Notes: generated by a model not told the origin, from the sequence alone. Positions 53,122-62,383 are shown, numbered from the stretch's first letter. The stretch: 64,000 bases of DNA from Vibrio nitrifigilis (GCF_015686695.1 NZ_JADPMR010000001.1:3022990-3086989); one strand, 5' to 3'. Translations and numbers: made by a program.

Positions 53122-53840
53122 AAGCAAGCCTCATCTGAGTGGTTGTTCATTAATAAATGCCAAAGTACTTCAATCCTTGAGTGGATTTATTTACCACGCA
53201 ACAGCGAGCGTATCTATGATTTGTTTCTCATTTGTTACGCTATAATTAAAGTTTTTTGTTATTTGGAGTCAGATTCACATTTTTACCACTTTAGTGGTGG
53301 TTAAAAAATCATCAATCAAATAACGCAAACGATTAAATGATAAAAAACTGCTTGTTAAATTACTGTTGAGAAAATAGAGCTAATTTTTATTACTGTTTGT
53401 TTTTTGTTCAAACGCGCTTTTTTTAAATTTTTTATCTAAAAAATTATCCATTTTCAGTGTAACAGCCTTGATTCTCAAAGGATGAGATTCATTTGTAATG
53501 GATTACTCTATGTGGTGATATTTTATACTAGTATGTTGCGTGTTTTGTGGGTTTATGTTTCTTATTTGTGCGTCTAATGACTAATGAACTGTTAATATTA
53601 GGTGATTATATAGTAAAAAATAACATTTTTATGCATATGATTTGCTATTGATTTTTTCGCTTCGAGTCTGCATTATCCCGCCGTCAATCTATGTGCTGGA
53701 TATTAATGAAAGGATTCATCTGCCTTAGGACAACTAAACGTACGTGCTTAACTTCCTACAATCGCCTTGTGCGAAGTACGTTTGATATGCTCAGATTTTT
53801 TACATCGGAGCACTAGTCAAAACTCTACGAGAGGTTCCTT
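53122..53840. other. 719-bp gap upstream of the symporter, with an inverted repeat
   Basis: No credible gene: the short frames here have no ribosome sites. The first 500 bp are very AT-rich. Eight-base arms AAACGTAC (53736-53743) and GTACGTTT (53776-53783) could form a hairpin in the symporter leader. The glycine riboswitch core known upstream of a related Vibrio transporter gene is not recognisable. Confidence 0.5.
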
Positions 53841-55271
53841 GTGACAGATTTAATTAATTTATTGAACGACCTGCTTTGGGGGTCGATTCTTGTATATTTA
53901 CTTGTTGGTGTTGGTATTTATTTCACCATACGTCTTGGTTTTATCCAAGTTCGCCATTTTGGGCACATGTTCTCTGTATTGAAGAACAGCCGCAAAGACG
54001 ACAGCTCAGGCATCTCATCTTTTCAAGCGCTTTGTACAAGCCTAGCTGCACGTGTCGGTACTGGTAATATGGCTGGCGTTGCCGTTGCATTAACTGCAGG
54101 TGGCCCTGGTGCTATTTTTTGGATGTGGGTAACTGCAATGCTGGGCATGGCTACGGCATATGCTGAAAGTACGCTTGCTCAGTTATACAAAACTCGCGAT
54201 AAGTCAGGCGCATTCCGTGGCGGTCCTGCTTACTATATGGAAAAAGGCTTAGGTATGCGTTGGATGGGGGTTATCTTCTCTATCTTTCTACTGATCGCAT
54301 TTGGTCTTGTTTTCAACGCAGTTCAAGCAAACTCTATTACCAATGCGATTCACACTGCATTCCATATTGATGAGAAGTTCATCGGTATCGGTATCGTTAT
54401 CCTAGCGGGGTTCGTTATCTTTGGCGGTATTCGTAAAATTGCTCGCACAGCAGAGATTATCGTTCCATTCATGGCGCTGGCTTATTTAGCTATCGCTCTG
54501 TTTGTGATGTTCTCTAACATTGAGAAATTACCAGACATTGTTGCTCTGATCATTAAGAGTGCTTTTGGTTTCCAACAAGCTGCCGCTGGTGGTGTGGGGT
54601 ACGCCATTGCTCAAGCAATGATCAACGGTGTAAAACGTGGTTTGTTCTCAAACGAAGGTGGTATGGGTTCTGCGCCAAACGCGGCGGCAACAGCAACACC
54701 TTACCCTCCACACCCGGCCTCCCAAGGTTATGTACAGATGCTTGGTGTATTTACCGATACTATCGTTATCTGTTCAGCAACAGTGGCGATTATCTTGATG
54801 TCTGGTGAGTATGTGCCACACAGCGAAATCACAGGTATTGAACTGACTCAACGCGCATTAAGTGCACAAGTCGGTGGCTGGGGCGGAACCTTTATCGCAT
54901 TGGCTATCTTCTTCTTTGCCTTTACTTCAATTATTGCAAACTACTCATATGCTGAAACGAACCTTATCTTCTTAGAGCAACGTAATAAGAAAGGATTGAT
55001 TCTGTTCCGTATCATCTTTCTAGGTATGGTTATGTTTGGTTCATTGGCGAACTTACCAACGGTATGGTCAATGGCTGATGTTTCTATGGGACTAATGGCG
55101 ATTGTTAACTTAGTTGCGATTATATTGTTGTCCGGAATCGTGGTTAAGCTGACCAAAGATTACAACCAGCAGTTAAAAGCAGGTAAATTGCCTACTTTCG
55201 ATGTGAACGATTACCCAGAGCTAAAAGCACAGCTTGAAGAAGGTATTTGGGATCAAAATAAAAAAGCGTAG
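53841..55271 (+). CDS. Sodium:alanine/glycine symporter (AGCS family)
   Basis: A 476-aa inner-membrane transporter with about eleven membrane helices that imports alanine or glycine with Na+. The family signature is clear: SLAARVGTGNMAGVAVALTAGG-type segment near residue 70, followed by AYAESTLAQLYK, GGPAYYMEKGLG and NGVKRGLFSNEGGMGSAPNAAA. Start is GTG 53841 after GAGAGG. Terminator hairpins at 55293-55320 and 55327-55359 follow. Confidence 0.92.
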   Translation: MTDLINLLNDLLWGSILVYLLVGVGIYFTIRLGFIQVRHFGHMFSVLKNSRKDDSSGISSFQALCTSLAARVGTGNMAGVAVALTAGGPGAIFWMWVTAMLGMATAYAESTLAQLYKTRDKSGAFRGGPAYYMEKGLGMRWMGVIFSIFLLIAFGLVFNAVQANSITNAIHTAFHIDEKFIGIGIVILAGFVIFGGIRKIARTAEIIVPFMALAYLAIALFVMFSNIEKLPDIVALIIKSAFGFQQAAAGGVGYAIAQAMINGVKRGLFSNEGGMGSAPNAAATATPYPPHPASQGYVQMLGVFTDTIVICSATVAIILMSGEYVPHSEITGIELTQRALSAQVGGWGGTFIALAIFFFAFTSIIANYSYAETNLIFLEQRNKKGLILFRIIFLGMVMFGSLANLPTVWSMADVSMGLMAIVNLVAIILLSGIVVKLTKDYNQQLKAGKLPTFDVNDYPELKAQLEEGIWDQNKKA

Positions 55272-55326
55272 TTCTTTTTAGTATTACGTATCTTGCTATG
55301 ATTGGTTAAGCCCATAGCAAAGATAG

Positions 55327-55359
55327 AAAAAGCCATGCAGACAGTGCATGGCTTTTTTT
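55327..55359 (+). terminator. Symporter terminator
   Basis: AAAAAGCCATGCA and TGCATGGC arms around GACAG, then T7. A second hairpin (TTGCTATG/CATAGCAA) lies just before it. Confidence 0.9.
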
Positions 55360-55472
55360 ACAGCCAACATATCTAAATAGTTGTTTGATATAGGTAACAG
55401 TATCTATGTTTTTATTTGATTAACTTAGATTGATAGTCTAACTTTAATTTAGATTATTTGATTGGGTATTGT

Positions 55473-56699
55473 ATGGAACACTTTTACCACCTTGTAGCAA
55501 CAAGTAGATCAATAGAAATTGGTGATATTGAGTTAGGTGCTTCACCGGACTCATTAGACTTCACTGTGAATAAACCTATGCGCTTTGACGGCATTAATCT
55601 GTTGTTTTCCTCTTGCGGTGAGCCAGAGTTCTATGCCAATGCGTTTATTATGAGTCGTCGCATTGTCGAAGGGGTTAAAGATACGAAGCCAACTTCGTAT
55701 GCTCTGCTTCGCTTTTTTCGTTTTTTAGGGAAGAACAACCTCAATTGGAATGATGAAAATAAAGAGCTTGAGCGTTATCCCATTTATCTCTTCAGAAACT
55801 ATTTAGATAAACAGATTGCTAAAGGAAACATGCGCCGAAGTGTTGGGGCATCGACTTTATCTGTTATTCGAAGATTCTATTTATTTTGCTTGCGCCACGG
55901 TTATGTGGAAAATCTTCCATTTGAGGTGCATGGTCATAATAAATACGGTCAAATGCTGACGGACATCACCATTAAGAGTCCTAAGCAAGAGACCGACCTT
56001 ACCCCTATGAATGACTTGGACATCAAGCATATTCGAGATAACTGGCATCGAGCAGGAATTTCAGGCGAGTTTCGGTTGTTGGTAGCGACTGCAATTAATT
56101 CTGGTCTAAGAGCGATTGAGGTTGCTGATATAAAACCTCGCCACTTCAAAGTTCCCGAGGGCTTTAAGGGTAAAACTTACACAGATATCAATATTGGCCC
56201 TTCTCATGGTTGTTATACCAAATACAGTAAAGACCGCACGATTTCGATGCCTATTTGGTTAATGGAGCAAGTAACTCAATACTGTGAAAGTGAGCGGTAC
56301 AAGGAGCGTAAACGGCTCTACTTTTTCAATACAGGTGATGAAGATGCGCCCGTATTTATCACAAAGGAAGGGAATCGTTTCAAAGAACAGGGGCAACGGT
56401 CAAATTCCATTGATACGCTTTGGGGGCGGTTAAGAAATGCGATTAAGGAAAACTGTAACCCTCACTTCGACCACGATTTCCATGATACGAGAGCGACCTA
56501 TGCGGCTAATAAGCTCGACCTCTTGCTCAATATACCTGAATTGAGCACGACACAGGCACTGAAACTACTGAAAGATGAACTTGGACATAAGGACTTATCT
56601 GTGACCATGCGTTATTTAACGCATTGGGAAGGCAACCCAACCAAGAACCAAGTGCCTGAGTTAATGATGGCATTATTGGAAGAGGAACACATCATATGA
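55473..56699 (+). CDS. intA: IntA-type tyrosine recombinase
   Basis: A 408-aa site-specific recombinase. The C-terminal catalytic domain is complete: Arg213 in NSGLRAIEVADI, His337 and Arg340 in FHDTRATYA, His372 in LGHKDLSVTMRY and the nucleophile Tyr381. The N-terminal ~180 residues form the core-binding part (FRFLGKNN, RRFYLFCLRHGY). Start is ATG 55473; a TTG at 55458 would add five residues. Its TGA overlaps the ATG of the next gene. A small inverted repeat (TTAGA/TCTAA, 55425-55441) lies in the leader and might bind the recombinase. The name follows the SE system by gene order. Confidence 0.85.
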   Translation: MEHFYHLVATSRSIEIGDIELGASPDSLDFTVNKPMRFDGINLLFSSCGEPEFYANAFIMSRRIVEGVKDTKPTSYALLRFFRFLGKNNLNWNDENKELERYPIYLFRNYLDKQIAKGNMRRSVGASTLSVIRRFYLFCLRHGYVENLPFEVHGHNKYGQMLTDITIKSPKQETDLTPMNDLDIKHIRDNWHRAGISGEFRLLVATAINSGLRAIEVADIKPRHFKVPEGFKGKTYTDINIGPSHGCYTKYSKDRTISMPIWLMEQVTQYCESERYKERKRLYFFNTGDEDAPVFITKEGNRFKEQGQRSNSIDTLWGRLRNAIKENCNPHFDHDFHDTRATYAANKLDLLLNIPELSTTQALKLLKDELGHKDLSVTMRYLTHWEGNPTKNQVPELMMALLEEEHII

Positions 56700-58441
56700 C
56701 GGAGAACTTTGACTCAGATAAGCCTGATAATGTTCGTACCTATCGCTCTATTCCGAACGATGAAATGCAATCAGACAACCCACTGTCCAAAATTCATCAA
56801 TGGAAATATATCTGGGTAGCAGGTTCTGGAGTGAACTACACATGTGACTTCAAAGATTGGCTGCAATATAGCACTAAGGGGCATGTTTCTCTGCTGATTT
56901 CTAAGTTTGAACAATCAGGTTGGGCAGAGGCGACTAAGGTAACTAACTTTAAGTTTATTGGTGATATTTTAAAGCATAACTTCAACAGCCAATCCCAACA
57001 GAAGGCGAACAAGGCTGAGTTCTCAGCAGAAACGTGTGTGAACTATATTCAGGCTTCATGGCTGTCTCAAAGAACAACAGGTGTCGGACTGCATGGCAAG
57101 CCGATAAAAGCCAGCACTTTGGGATGGCGAGCTTCAAGCTTTAACTCAATCCTAAAGAAGTTTGGTTTTGGTCAAATTCCTAAAGCGGCTCGAAACCTTG
57201 ATACCGTGAGTGCATCGTTAGATTCCAATAACTACAACAAGAAAGAGTTAAAACGTATCGCTCGTGCGCTATTGTCGGATAGAAAGTTGCTCTACAAAGA
57301 GTATTTGAATGAGGCTATCAGCGAAGGTAAGCGAACAATTGTATTTAATCGTCTTATCTACAATGCGGTGTTCCTCTATGTGTATTACACCGCAGCGGGA
57401 CAAACAGAGGCGCTGAATACCTTTGTCGTGGAAGATGGTTGGAGTGTTGATAAGGCAGGCGGCAAGCGAATTTCGGTAAAAGGCTTGAAAACCCGTGGCT
57501 ACAAAGAAGAGTCTCGTTCATTTACCCCAAGGGCGGTGTCTAAAACCTTTTTTGAAGAACACTTCGAGTTGTCGAAGCTGAACGCTGTTTATGTGGGGCT
57601 GGATAAGCATTATCTCTTTAGACGACGCGATGGTAAGAAGCCAAGGGCTGAAAATCTCCATATCTACATTGCAAGTCTAATGAGACGCTCCGTTTTACTG
57701 CAAACAATGAAAGCGGCAAATCCAGATTTTTCCTTAACCTGTGAGCGTTTGAAGTCATCCATTAAGCAGTACGCAGAGGAAAAGCTCGGGCGACAAGAGG
57801 CGATGGAGAGCAGTCGTAACTTATCTGAAAGTACATGGAATAATTCAGATTACAGCAAGAACTCAAAAGCAGTCGCACATCGTGAATTGGCTTTTGGAAC
57901 TGCCACACTCTTTGCCTTGGGTTGTAACCCAACAGGAGGTGTTACAGCAGCAATAGCCACAACGAAAGCACAGCATTGTGAAGTTCTGTCTAGCGAAGAA
58001 GTCGATGTGCTTAGAGCGTCTTCTAGCGTACCTGTGGACGATATTGCTAACGGAGGGGTATGTAAAGGTGAAGATGTTCCGCAAAAACGTGAGTTCCAAA
58101 AAAGCAATCTAGAAACGGGATTGTTAGATGATGACGATGTGAAAAATACCGCTTGTGGTTATGTTATCAAGTGCTTCATATGCCGAAATTTTGCTGTTGT
58201 TGATGAGGTTCATGACATTTGGCGTTTGCTGTCGTTTGAGTTTCGTCTCAATGAGGCGGTAGTAGCCCATAAAAGCCTTGACCACTTCATCAAGAATTTC
58301 AGCGAGGTGAAGTCAGCGATTCGGGATATAAAGAAACGCTTCAAGAAAAGAAACCTCAAGGCAGCGGAAAAATACCTAGAGCGGCAAGGTTGCCACCCTC
58401 TGTGGGATGAAGATTCTATTCAAGATATTTTTAAGGGGTAA
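56696..58441 (+). CDS. tfp: Tfp-like tyrosine-recombinase-fold protein lacking catalytic residues
   Basis: A 581-aa protein between two active recombinases. At the place of the first catalytic arginine it reads YYTAAGQTEALN, so Gln236 stands for Arg, and no HxxR box or H-x8-Y end can be found. The N-terminal half keeps a core-binding look. A cysteine cluster follows near residues 485-495 (CGYVIKCFICRN), perhaps a metal site. This matches the SE Tfp protein, thought to be a structural partner in an asymmetric recombination complex. ATGA overlap with intA, 2-bp gap to intB. Confidence 0.75.
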   Translation: MTENFDSDKPDNVRTYRSIPNDEMQSDNPLSKIHQWKYIWVAGSGVNYTCDFKDWLQYSTKGHVSLLISKFEQSGWAEATKVTNFKFIGDILKHNFNSQSQQKANKAEFSAETCVNYIQASWLSQRTTGVGLHGKPIKASTLGWRASSFNSILKKFGFGQIPKAARNLDTVSASLDSNNYNKKELKRIARALLSDRKLLYKEYLNEAISEGKRTIVFNRLIYNAVFLYVYYTAAGQTEALNTFVVEDGWSVDKAGGKRISVKGLKTRGYKEESRSFTPRAVSKTFFEEHFELSKLNAVYVGLDKHYLFRRRDGKKPRAENLHIYIASLMRRSVLLQTMKAANPDFSLTCERLKSSIKQYAEEKLGRQEAMESSRNLSESTWNNSDYSKNSKAVAHRELAFGTATLFALGCNPTGGVTAAIATTKAQHCEVLSSEEVDVLRASSSVPVDDIANGGVCKGEDVPQKREFQKSNLETGLLDDDDVKNTACGYVIKCFICRNFAVVDEVHDIWRLLSFEFRLNEAVVAHKSLDHFIKNFSEVKSAIRDIKKRFKKRNLKAAEKYLERQGCHPLWDEDSIQDIFKG

Positions 58442-58443
58442 GT

Positions 58444-60606
58444 ATGTTCAGCATTAGCCATGCCCACGCGCTGTTTGAAAAATACGCTTTGCCTAACAAT
58501 GAAGTTTACCCCGTACCGACAGAGAGAACTGTAGTCAGCGTAAAGCGGGACGGCAGTCCTGCCTCTTACTTTGAGGATGATGTTTGGGATTTTAATGACC
58601 TGTTCAACACCAAGAAAGAAAAAAAATCGACCTACACTCTAACGTTCCGAGCTCAAAAGCATAACCCTAAACTGTTATTAGAGTTTAAGCAGAGAATTTA
58701 TTGGTTGATATGGGGGGGTAAAAAAACTTTGCTGAGTATTGAGGGGAAAACCTTTAGGAAGGTAGGGCAGATTAAGGATATACAGACAAGGGTTGACGTA
58801 CTACTGAGAGTGTTTGCTAATACGTCTATCAACGCTTTTTCTTATATTTCAAATGACATTGTATTTTCGCAATTCAAAGAGTCACTACGTGGGGGGAGTG
58901 AAGAAAGTATTATCAAAAAACTGGACGCTCTCAATGTACTCACACAGGTTAACCTACACTTCCCTGAGAACGCTAGGTTTAAAATCCCCTACCAAGAAGG
59001 CGAGAGCGCAAGAAAGGTTGCCAAGAAATATGCCGCTTATGGTAAAGGGAATTATCCTACAGTCATCCCTGTTATTTATGAGCAATATCTTTGCCGTTTA
59101 ATTCAGGATGTGGAGTCTGCCTACCGAGATTTCATAGGCGGGCGTACCCTCGAAGCGGATGTGGAAGCAAAGTATCGTTCATTACTGTCTGAAAATGATA
59201 TCGAACAAGAAATCGAGACTCTATATCAGGAACTTATTCTCGATATTGAGGTTGAGAAAAAAGCAAAAAACAAAGGCATTTCCCCTCAAGAGGTGCTTGA
59301 TGACTATCGAGATAAAGCTAAGTTCGAGGTTGAGTCTACCTATCGCAATAAGGCCCATAGAGGCGTTATCGATGTCTATAAAAAAGATAATGTCTTGTTA
59401 GATGTAAAAGCGTATGCCCAATCAAAAGGGATGACTGAAAATCAAGCCACAGGTGCTTTTAGAATGATTGAAGGGGCGTGTTTTGGCGCTTGTTCGGCAT
59501 TCACTGGAATGAGGGTGAGTGAATTAACCCAGATTGATGGTGACTCATACAAAGAGATTGACATTGATGGGGTGAAGTTTTGCACAATGCGCTCTTGGAC
59601 GGATAAGTTGGAAAAGCTAAGTCGTGAGGATACATGGGCGTGTGCGCCAATCTGTGAGAAAGCGTTATTAATATTAACAGTGTTAAATGATAAGTATCGC
59701 TCCATCTCCGGTGATATTCATCTATCCCCACGCTTTTCATTCAAAGGTCAAGGAAGTGGATGGACAGGCGATATTATTAATCGTCAGTTAAAAGATATTC
59801 AACTCTATACTCAGAACTTACGTAAGCTATTCTATTTTTACAGCCTTCATATCGATATTCGTTACCTTCCAGAAGAGATGGATGAGGTTTTTAACCTGTT
59901 AAATCCCATCGTTCACGAGAAGTTTAACCCGATACAGAAAAATGAGCGTGGAGAGCTGTACTGGCGCTTTAGTACCCACTCGTTAAGACGGACATTTGCT
60001 CATTTTGTGGTTGGTCATGGATTGGTTTCACTAGCCTCGTTGAAGCATCAATTTAAGCATATACACCTTTCAATGACGGCTATTTATGCGAGTCATTCTG
60101 AGGTATTAACTCTACTTGGTATTCAAAACCCAGCCCAAATTAAAGAGCAGATCCAAAAGCAAGAAATAGAGTCTCACGCTGAGTATCTTAAGGATATGAT
60201 TGAGCATCCCGAAGAACAATCTGGCGGTTTCATGATGTCCATGAGCGGTGAGTCTATAGTAGTGGGTGATGCTAGGTTTAATCAGTTGGTTGAAGACACA
60301 AAAGGTGCAAACAAATCTACAGGGTTCGGCACTTGTTTTTCTGGTGTGTCATGTAGCATGGGACATTTGTTTGAGCCATCTAAATGCGTAGGTAGGGATT
60401 GTGAGAACCTTAACGTAAACAAAGCTGAAGCGGAGAACTGGGTGATAAGGCGAGATAGGTGTGTTGAAAAAATAGAAAAAATGAAAGAAATGGGGATGTT
60501 CAATCGTAGCTCACTAGCTACACAATTAAGTGATATTCGAACAGCCGAAAAAGTGATGGCTGACCACAACATTCAATTTGAAAAATATCGAGTGGAGGCT
60601 CTGTAA
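58444..60606 (+). CDS. intB: IntB-type large tyrosine recombinase
   Basis: A 720-aa recombinase with a complete active site: Arg357 in TGMRVSELTQI, His512 and Arg515 in STHSLRRTF, His539 in FKHIHLSMTAIY and nucleophile Tyr548. The N-terminal ~300 residues are an enlarged DNA-binding region with a helical, charged insert (around residues 245-310). After the catalytic domain comes a cysteine-rich tail (GTCFSGVSCSMGH and KCVGRDC), probably a zinc finger. Its stop overlaps the start of srap (TAATG). Confidence 0.83.
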   Translation: MFSISHAHALFEKYALPNNEVYPVPTERTVVSVKRDGSPASYFEDDVWDFNDLFNTKKEKKSTYTLTFRAQKHNPKLLLEFKQRIYWLIWGGKKTLLSIEGKTFRKVGQIKDIQTRVDVLLRVFANTSINAFSYISNDIVFSQFKESLRGGSEESIIKKLDALNVLTQVNLHFPENARFKIPYQEGESARKVAKKYAAYGKGNYPTVIPVIYEQYLCRLIQDVESAYRDFIGGRTLEADVEAKYRSLLSENDIEQEIETLYQELILDIEVEKKAKNKGISPQEVLDDYRDKAKFEVESTYRNKAHRGVIDVYKKDNVLLDVKAYAQSKGMTENQATGAFRMIEGACFGACSAFTGMRVSELTQIDGDSYKEIDIDGVKFCTMRSWTDKLEKLSREDTWACAPICEKALLILTVLNDKYRSISGDIHLSPRFSFKGQGSGWTGDIINRQLKDIQLYTQNLRKLFYFYSLHIDIRYLPEEMDEVFNLLNPIVHEKFNPIQKNERGELYWRFSTHSLRRTFAHFVVGHGLVSLASLKHQFKHIHLSMTAIYASHSEVLTLLGIQNPAQIKEQIQKQEIESHAEYLKDMIEHPEEQSGGFMMSMSGESIVVGDARFNQLVEDTKGANKSTGFGTCFSGVSCSMGHLFEPSKCVGRDCENLNVNKAEAENWVIRRDRCVEKIEKMKEMGMFNRSSLATQLSDIRTAEKVMADHNIQFEKYRVEAL

Positions 60607-61014
60607 TGGCGACGGTTGCAACAAAACTAGAGAATGCATTTAAGGCTCTTTTGAAAGAGGGCAAAAAAATCAGCCCCTTATGCTGTTGAAAGGCGAGCCG
60701 GAGTTTCTAATGGTTCATTGAAGAATCATATTGTTCTGCTTGAGAAAGTGTTGGCGGAAAAAGAGAAGTACGCCACCGACCCAACTAATGTAGGGGTTGT
60801 AAAGGCTGAAGCTAATAAAGCTAAAGCAAAAGTTTCAAAGGATAAGTACCAAGAGATTTTGGATAAAAACGAAAAGCTTCGAGCTGAGAACGAGCAGTTC
60901 AAAGGTGAGCTGAAGGAAATGGCGGATAAAGTCGCTCAGATGACTTGGGAGTTGCACCGCTACAAAACCAAAACACGCAAAGACTCAACAAACGTACATA
61001 ACTTGAAAGCATAA
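60606..61014 (+). pseudogene. srap: srap-like auxiliary protein, frameshifted at an A7 run
   Basis: From ATG 60606 the frame gives 27 residues (MATVATKLENAFKALLKEGK...) and meets TGA near 60687. One frame over, the reading continues to 61014 with a helix-turn-helix-like stretch (APYAVERRAGVSNGSLKNH) and a long charged coiled coil (KYQEILDKNEKLRAENEQF). Removing one A from the A7 tract at 60663-60669 joins both into one protein of about 135 aa, the size expected for the SE auxiliary protein and similar to TnpC of Tn554-like elements. It is either a mutation, a sequencing error or a site of slippage. Confidence 0.7.
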
Positions 61015-61285
61015 ATTGAAAGGGCTAGGTTGTGGCATAGCTTGGTCTGTCACGTTTATGCCCCATTTCTGTTTACGAAATATCAGATCCACTCAATTTT
61101 CTTTATCAATATCCAAACTTAGCAATGACTATATTTTTTGTATAATTGCATAATTATCGTCAATGTCGTCTTTTTAGTTGTTAACCAAGACATTATCGGT
61201 ATTTTGTCACGATGAATTATTAAAAACTGATCTTTCTATCTATAAATCATAGGATTGAAGATTAGTTGGTAAACTGGGAGTGAGA

Positions 61286-61322
61286 TTAGGCGGACAATGT
61301 CACATGGACACTTTCCACCTAA
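61286..61322. repeat. 37-bp imperfect palindrome downstream of srap
   Basis: Sixteen-base arms (61286-61301 and 61307-61322) match at 13 of 16 positions around a 5-bp centre ACATG, with TTAGG/CCTAA at the outer ends. The size resembles a tyrosine recombinase crossover site. The rest of 61015-61362 is AT-rich and shows no gene. Confidence 0.5.
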
Positions 61323-61362
61323 GAACTTTTATGCTGCTTATAAGCTTATGGGAATTTGATAA

Positions 61363-62002
61363 ATGGAATGGTTTATTGCTGTAGTTAGCGCACTAATTGG
61401 TGCTGTAGTAGGTGCTCTCGTTAGCTACCTATTTACCGATAAGAACAATAAACAAAGAACAAAAAGATTAGAATCAGCTTTCTACAATGAGTTTGAGTAT
61501 CTATCAGAGACGCTCGAAAATTGGTTCCCCACCTTAGGTAGTTGAATACCAAGAGCCATTAAGGGAGCAATATTCAGGCTTGCCATTTTTGGATCTTTCA
61601 TTAATTGATGCACTTGTAATCGAACTTGCGAGCACTGACAAGGTCGTAACTCCAGCACAAAGGAAACTGATAGTTCGCCTACGACCGGTAATCACAAGCC
61701 TTGTGAAAAACAACGAAAAGCGCGGCAAATATGAAGATTCTTGGATGTTGAATAGTCACACAATGGATAATTCTGAAGAACGAGACTGCTCGAAAAATAT
61801 AAGTTTTTACACAGGACTTCTTCTAGTTGATGTAACTCAGGTAATCTTCCATCTTAAAAAACTAAGTGCAGAAAAAGAGCGTTTCATCTTTTCGAAAGAA
61901 TCAACTAGGGCGGATTTGGCTAAAGCATGTTGTTTCTCTAGCGGTATTCCCTATGATGAAACGGTGTGGAAACCTATGCTTCTTAGGTTGGGACTTAAGT
62001 AA
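61363..62002 (+). pseudogene. Broken gene for a membrane-anchored protein of unknown function
   Basis: ATG 61363 opens a frame with one N-terminal membrane helix (MEWFIAVVSALIGAVVGALV, glycine-zipper-like) and a charged cytosolic part, stopping after 60 residues at 61545. One frame over, the reading runs on (VVEYQEPLREQYSGLPFLDL) to the TAA at 62000-62002. Dropping one G from GG at about 61538-61539 fuses them to about 212 aa. The soluble part is helical, ending in DETVWKPMLLRLGLK. Family not recognised. It could be SE cargo or a former integron cassette, given the attC-like site after it. Confidence 0.6.
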
Positions 62003-62011
62003 ACATAATCA

Positions 62012-62049
62012 GCATAACGCGTTGCTCACCCCTTAACAGGGCGTTGGTC
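62012..62049 (+). repeat. attC/VCR-like half site
   Basis: AACGCGTTGCTCACCCCTTA followed by ACAGGGCGTTGG resembles the 3' half of Vibrio superintegron repeats (GCGTTG, CCCCTTA, GGGCGTT blocks). AACGC/GCGTT and CCC/GGG pair. The 5' half of a normal VCR is not seen, and the last bases (GTTGGTC) are not a perfect GTTRRRY. Confidence 0.35.
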
Positions 62050-62076
62050 TTGCGCTAAAACAAAATTGTCCACTTT

Positions 62077-62108
62077 CGTTTCAGTTGGGTCTGGCTGAAA
62101 CGTTTTTT
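62077..62108 (+). terminator. Rho-independent terminator after the broken membrane-protein gene
   Basis: Perfect arms CGTTTCAG and CTGAAACG around a 10-nt loop, followed by T6. Sequence from here to 62383 shows no gene. Confidence 0.8.
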
Positions 62109-62383
62109 GCCCCAAAATCATTCAGCCAACCAGTGTCAAACTTTTAGAACAGGATAAAGCATATTTTTCAAAATGAATAAATATGCTTTTAGCCATTTTC
62201 CTTATACACATTCGATTAATTAAATGATCAAAATTGCTCTGTTCCTAAAGTAGAAATAAATCACTCTGTTTTTGTCAGAGCGAGACTGATTCCAAGCACA
62301 ACATTGCGTAATCAACATGTTGTCGTAAGTTTCAAAACACAGATAGGGTTATGTTAGTTGTCAGGCTCAACCGGCAATAATCA

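Larger units (their letters stand above)
55361..61014 (+). mobile_element. Integrative element core of SE type (intA-tfp-intB-srap)
   Basis: Four co-directional, touching or overlapping genes: a complete tyrosine recombinase, a recombinase-fold protein without catalytic residues, a second larger complete recombinase, and a small coiled-coil protein. This is the core set of strand-biased circularizing integrative elements (SEs; Tn6283 is the Vibrio example). The left end must lie between the symporter terminator (55359) and intA; the right end could not be located. The exact limits given here are those of the core genes plus the short AT-rich leader. Confidence 0.75.

Noticed and set aside
53107..53304. 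Short plus-strand ORFs in the DUF3545-symporter gap
   Set aside because: They overlap the DUF3545 gene in antisense or have no ribosome site and no recognisable protein features.
53300..53840. Glycine riboswitch upstream of the symporter
   Set aside because: Considered because a Vibrio glycine transporter gene carries one, but the conserved riboswitch core blocks are not recognisable in this leader.
55473..60606. Recombinase-in-trio (RIT) element or Tn554-type tnpABC
   Set aside because: The three proteins have very different lengths (408, 581, 720 aa) and the middle one lacks catalytic residues, while RIT elements have three active recombinases of more similar size. Tn554 has two recombinases and one TnpC. 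The four-gene SE order fits better.
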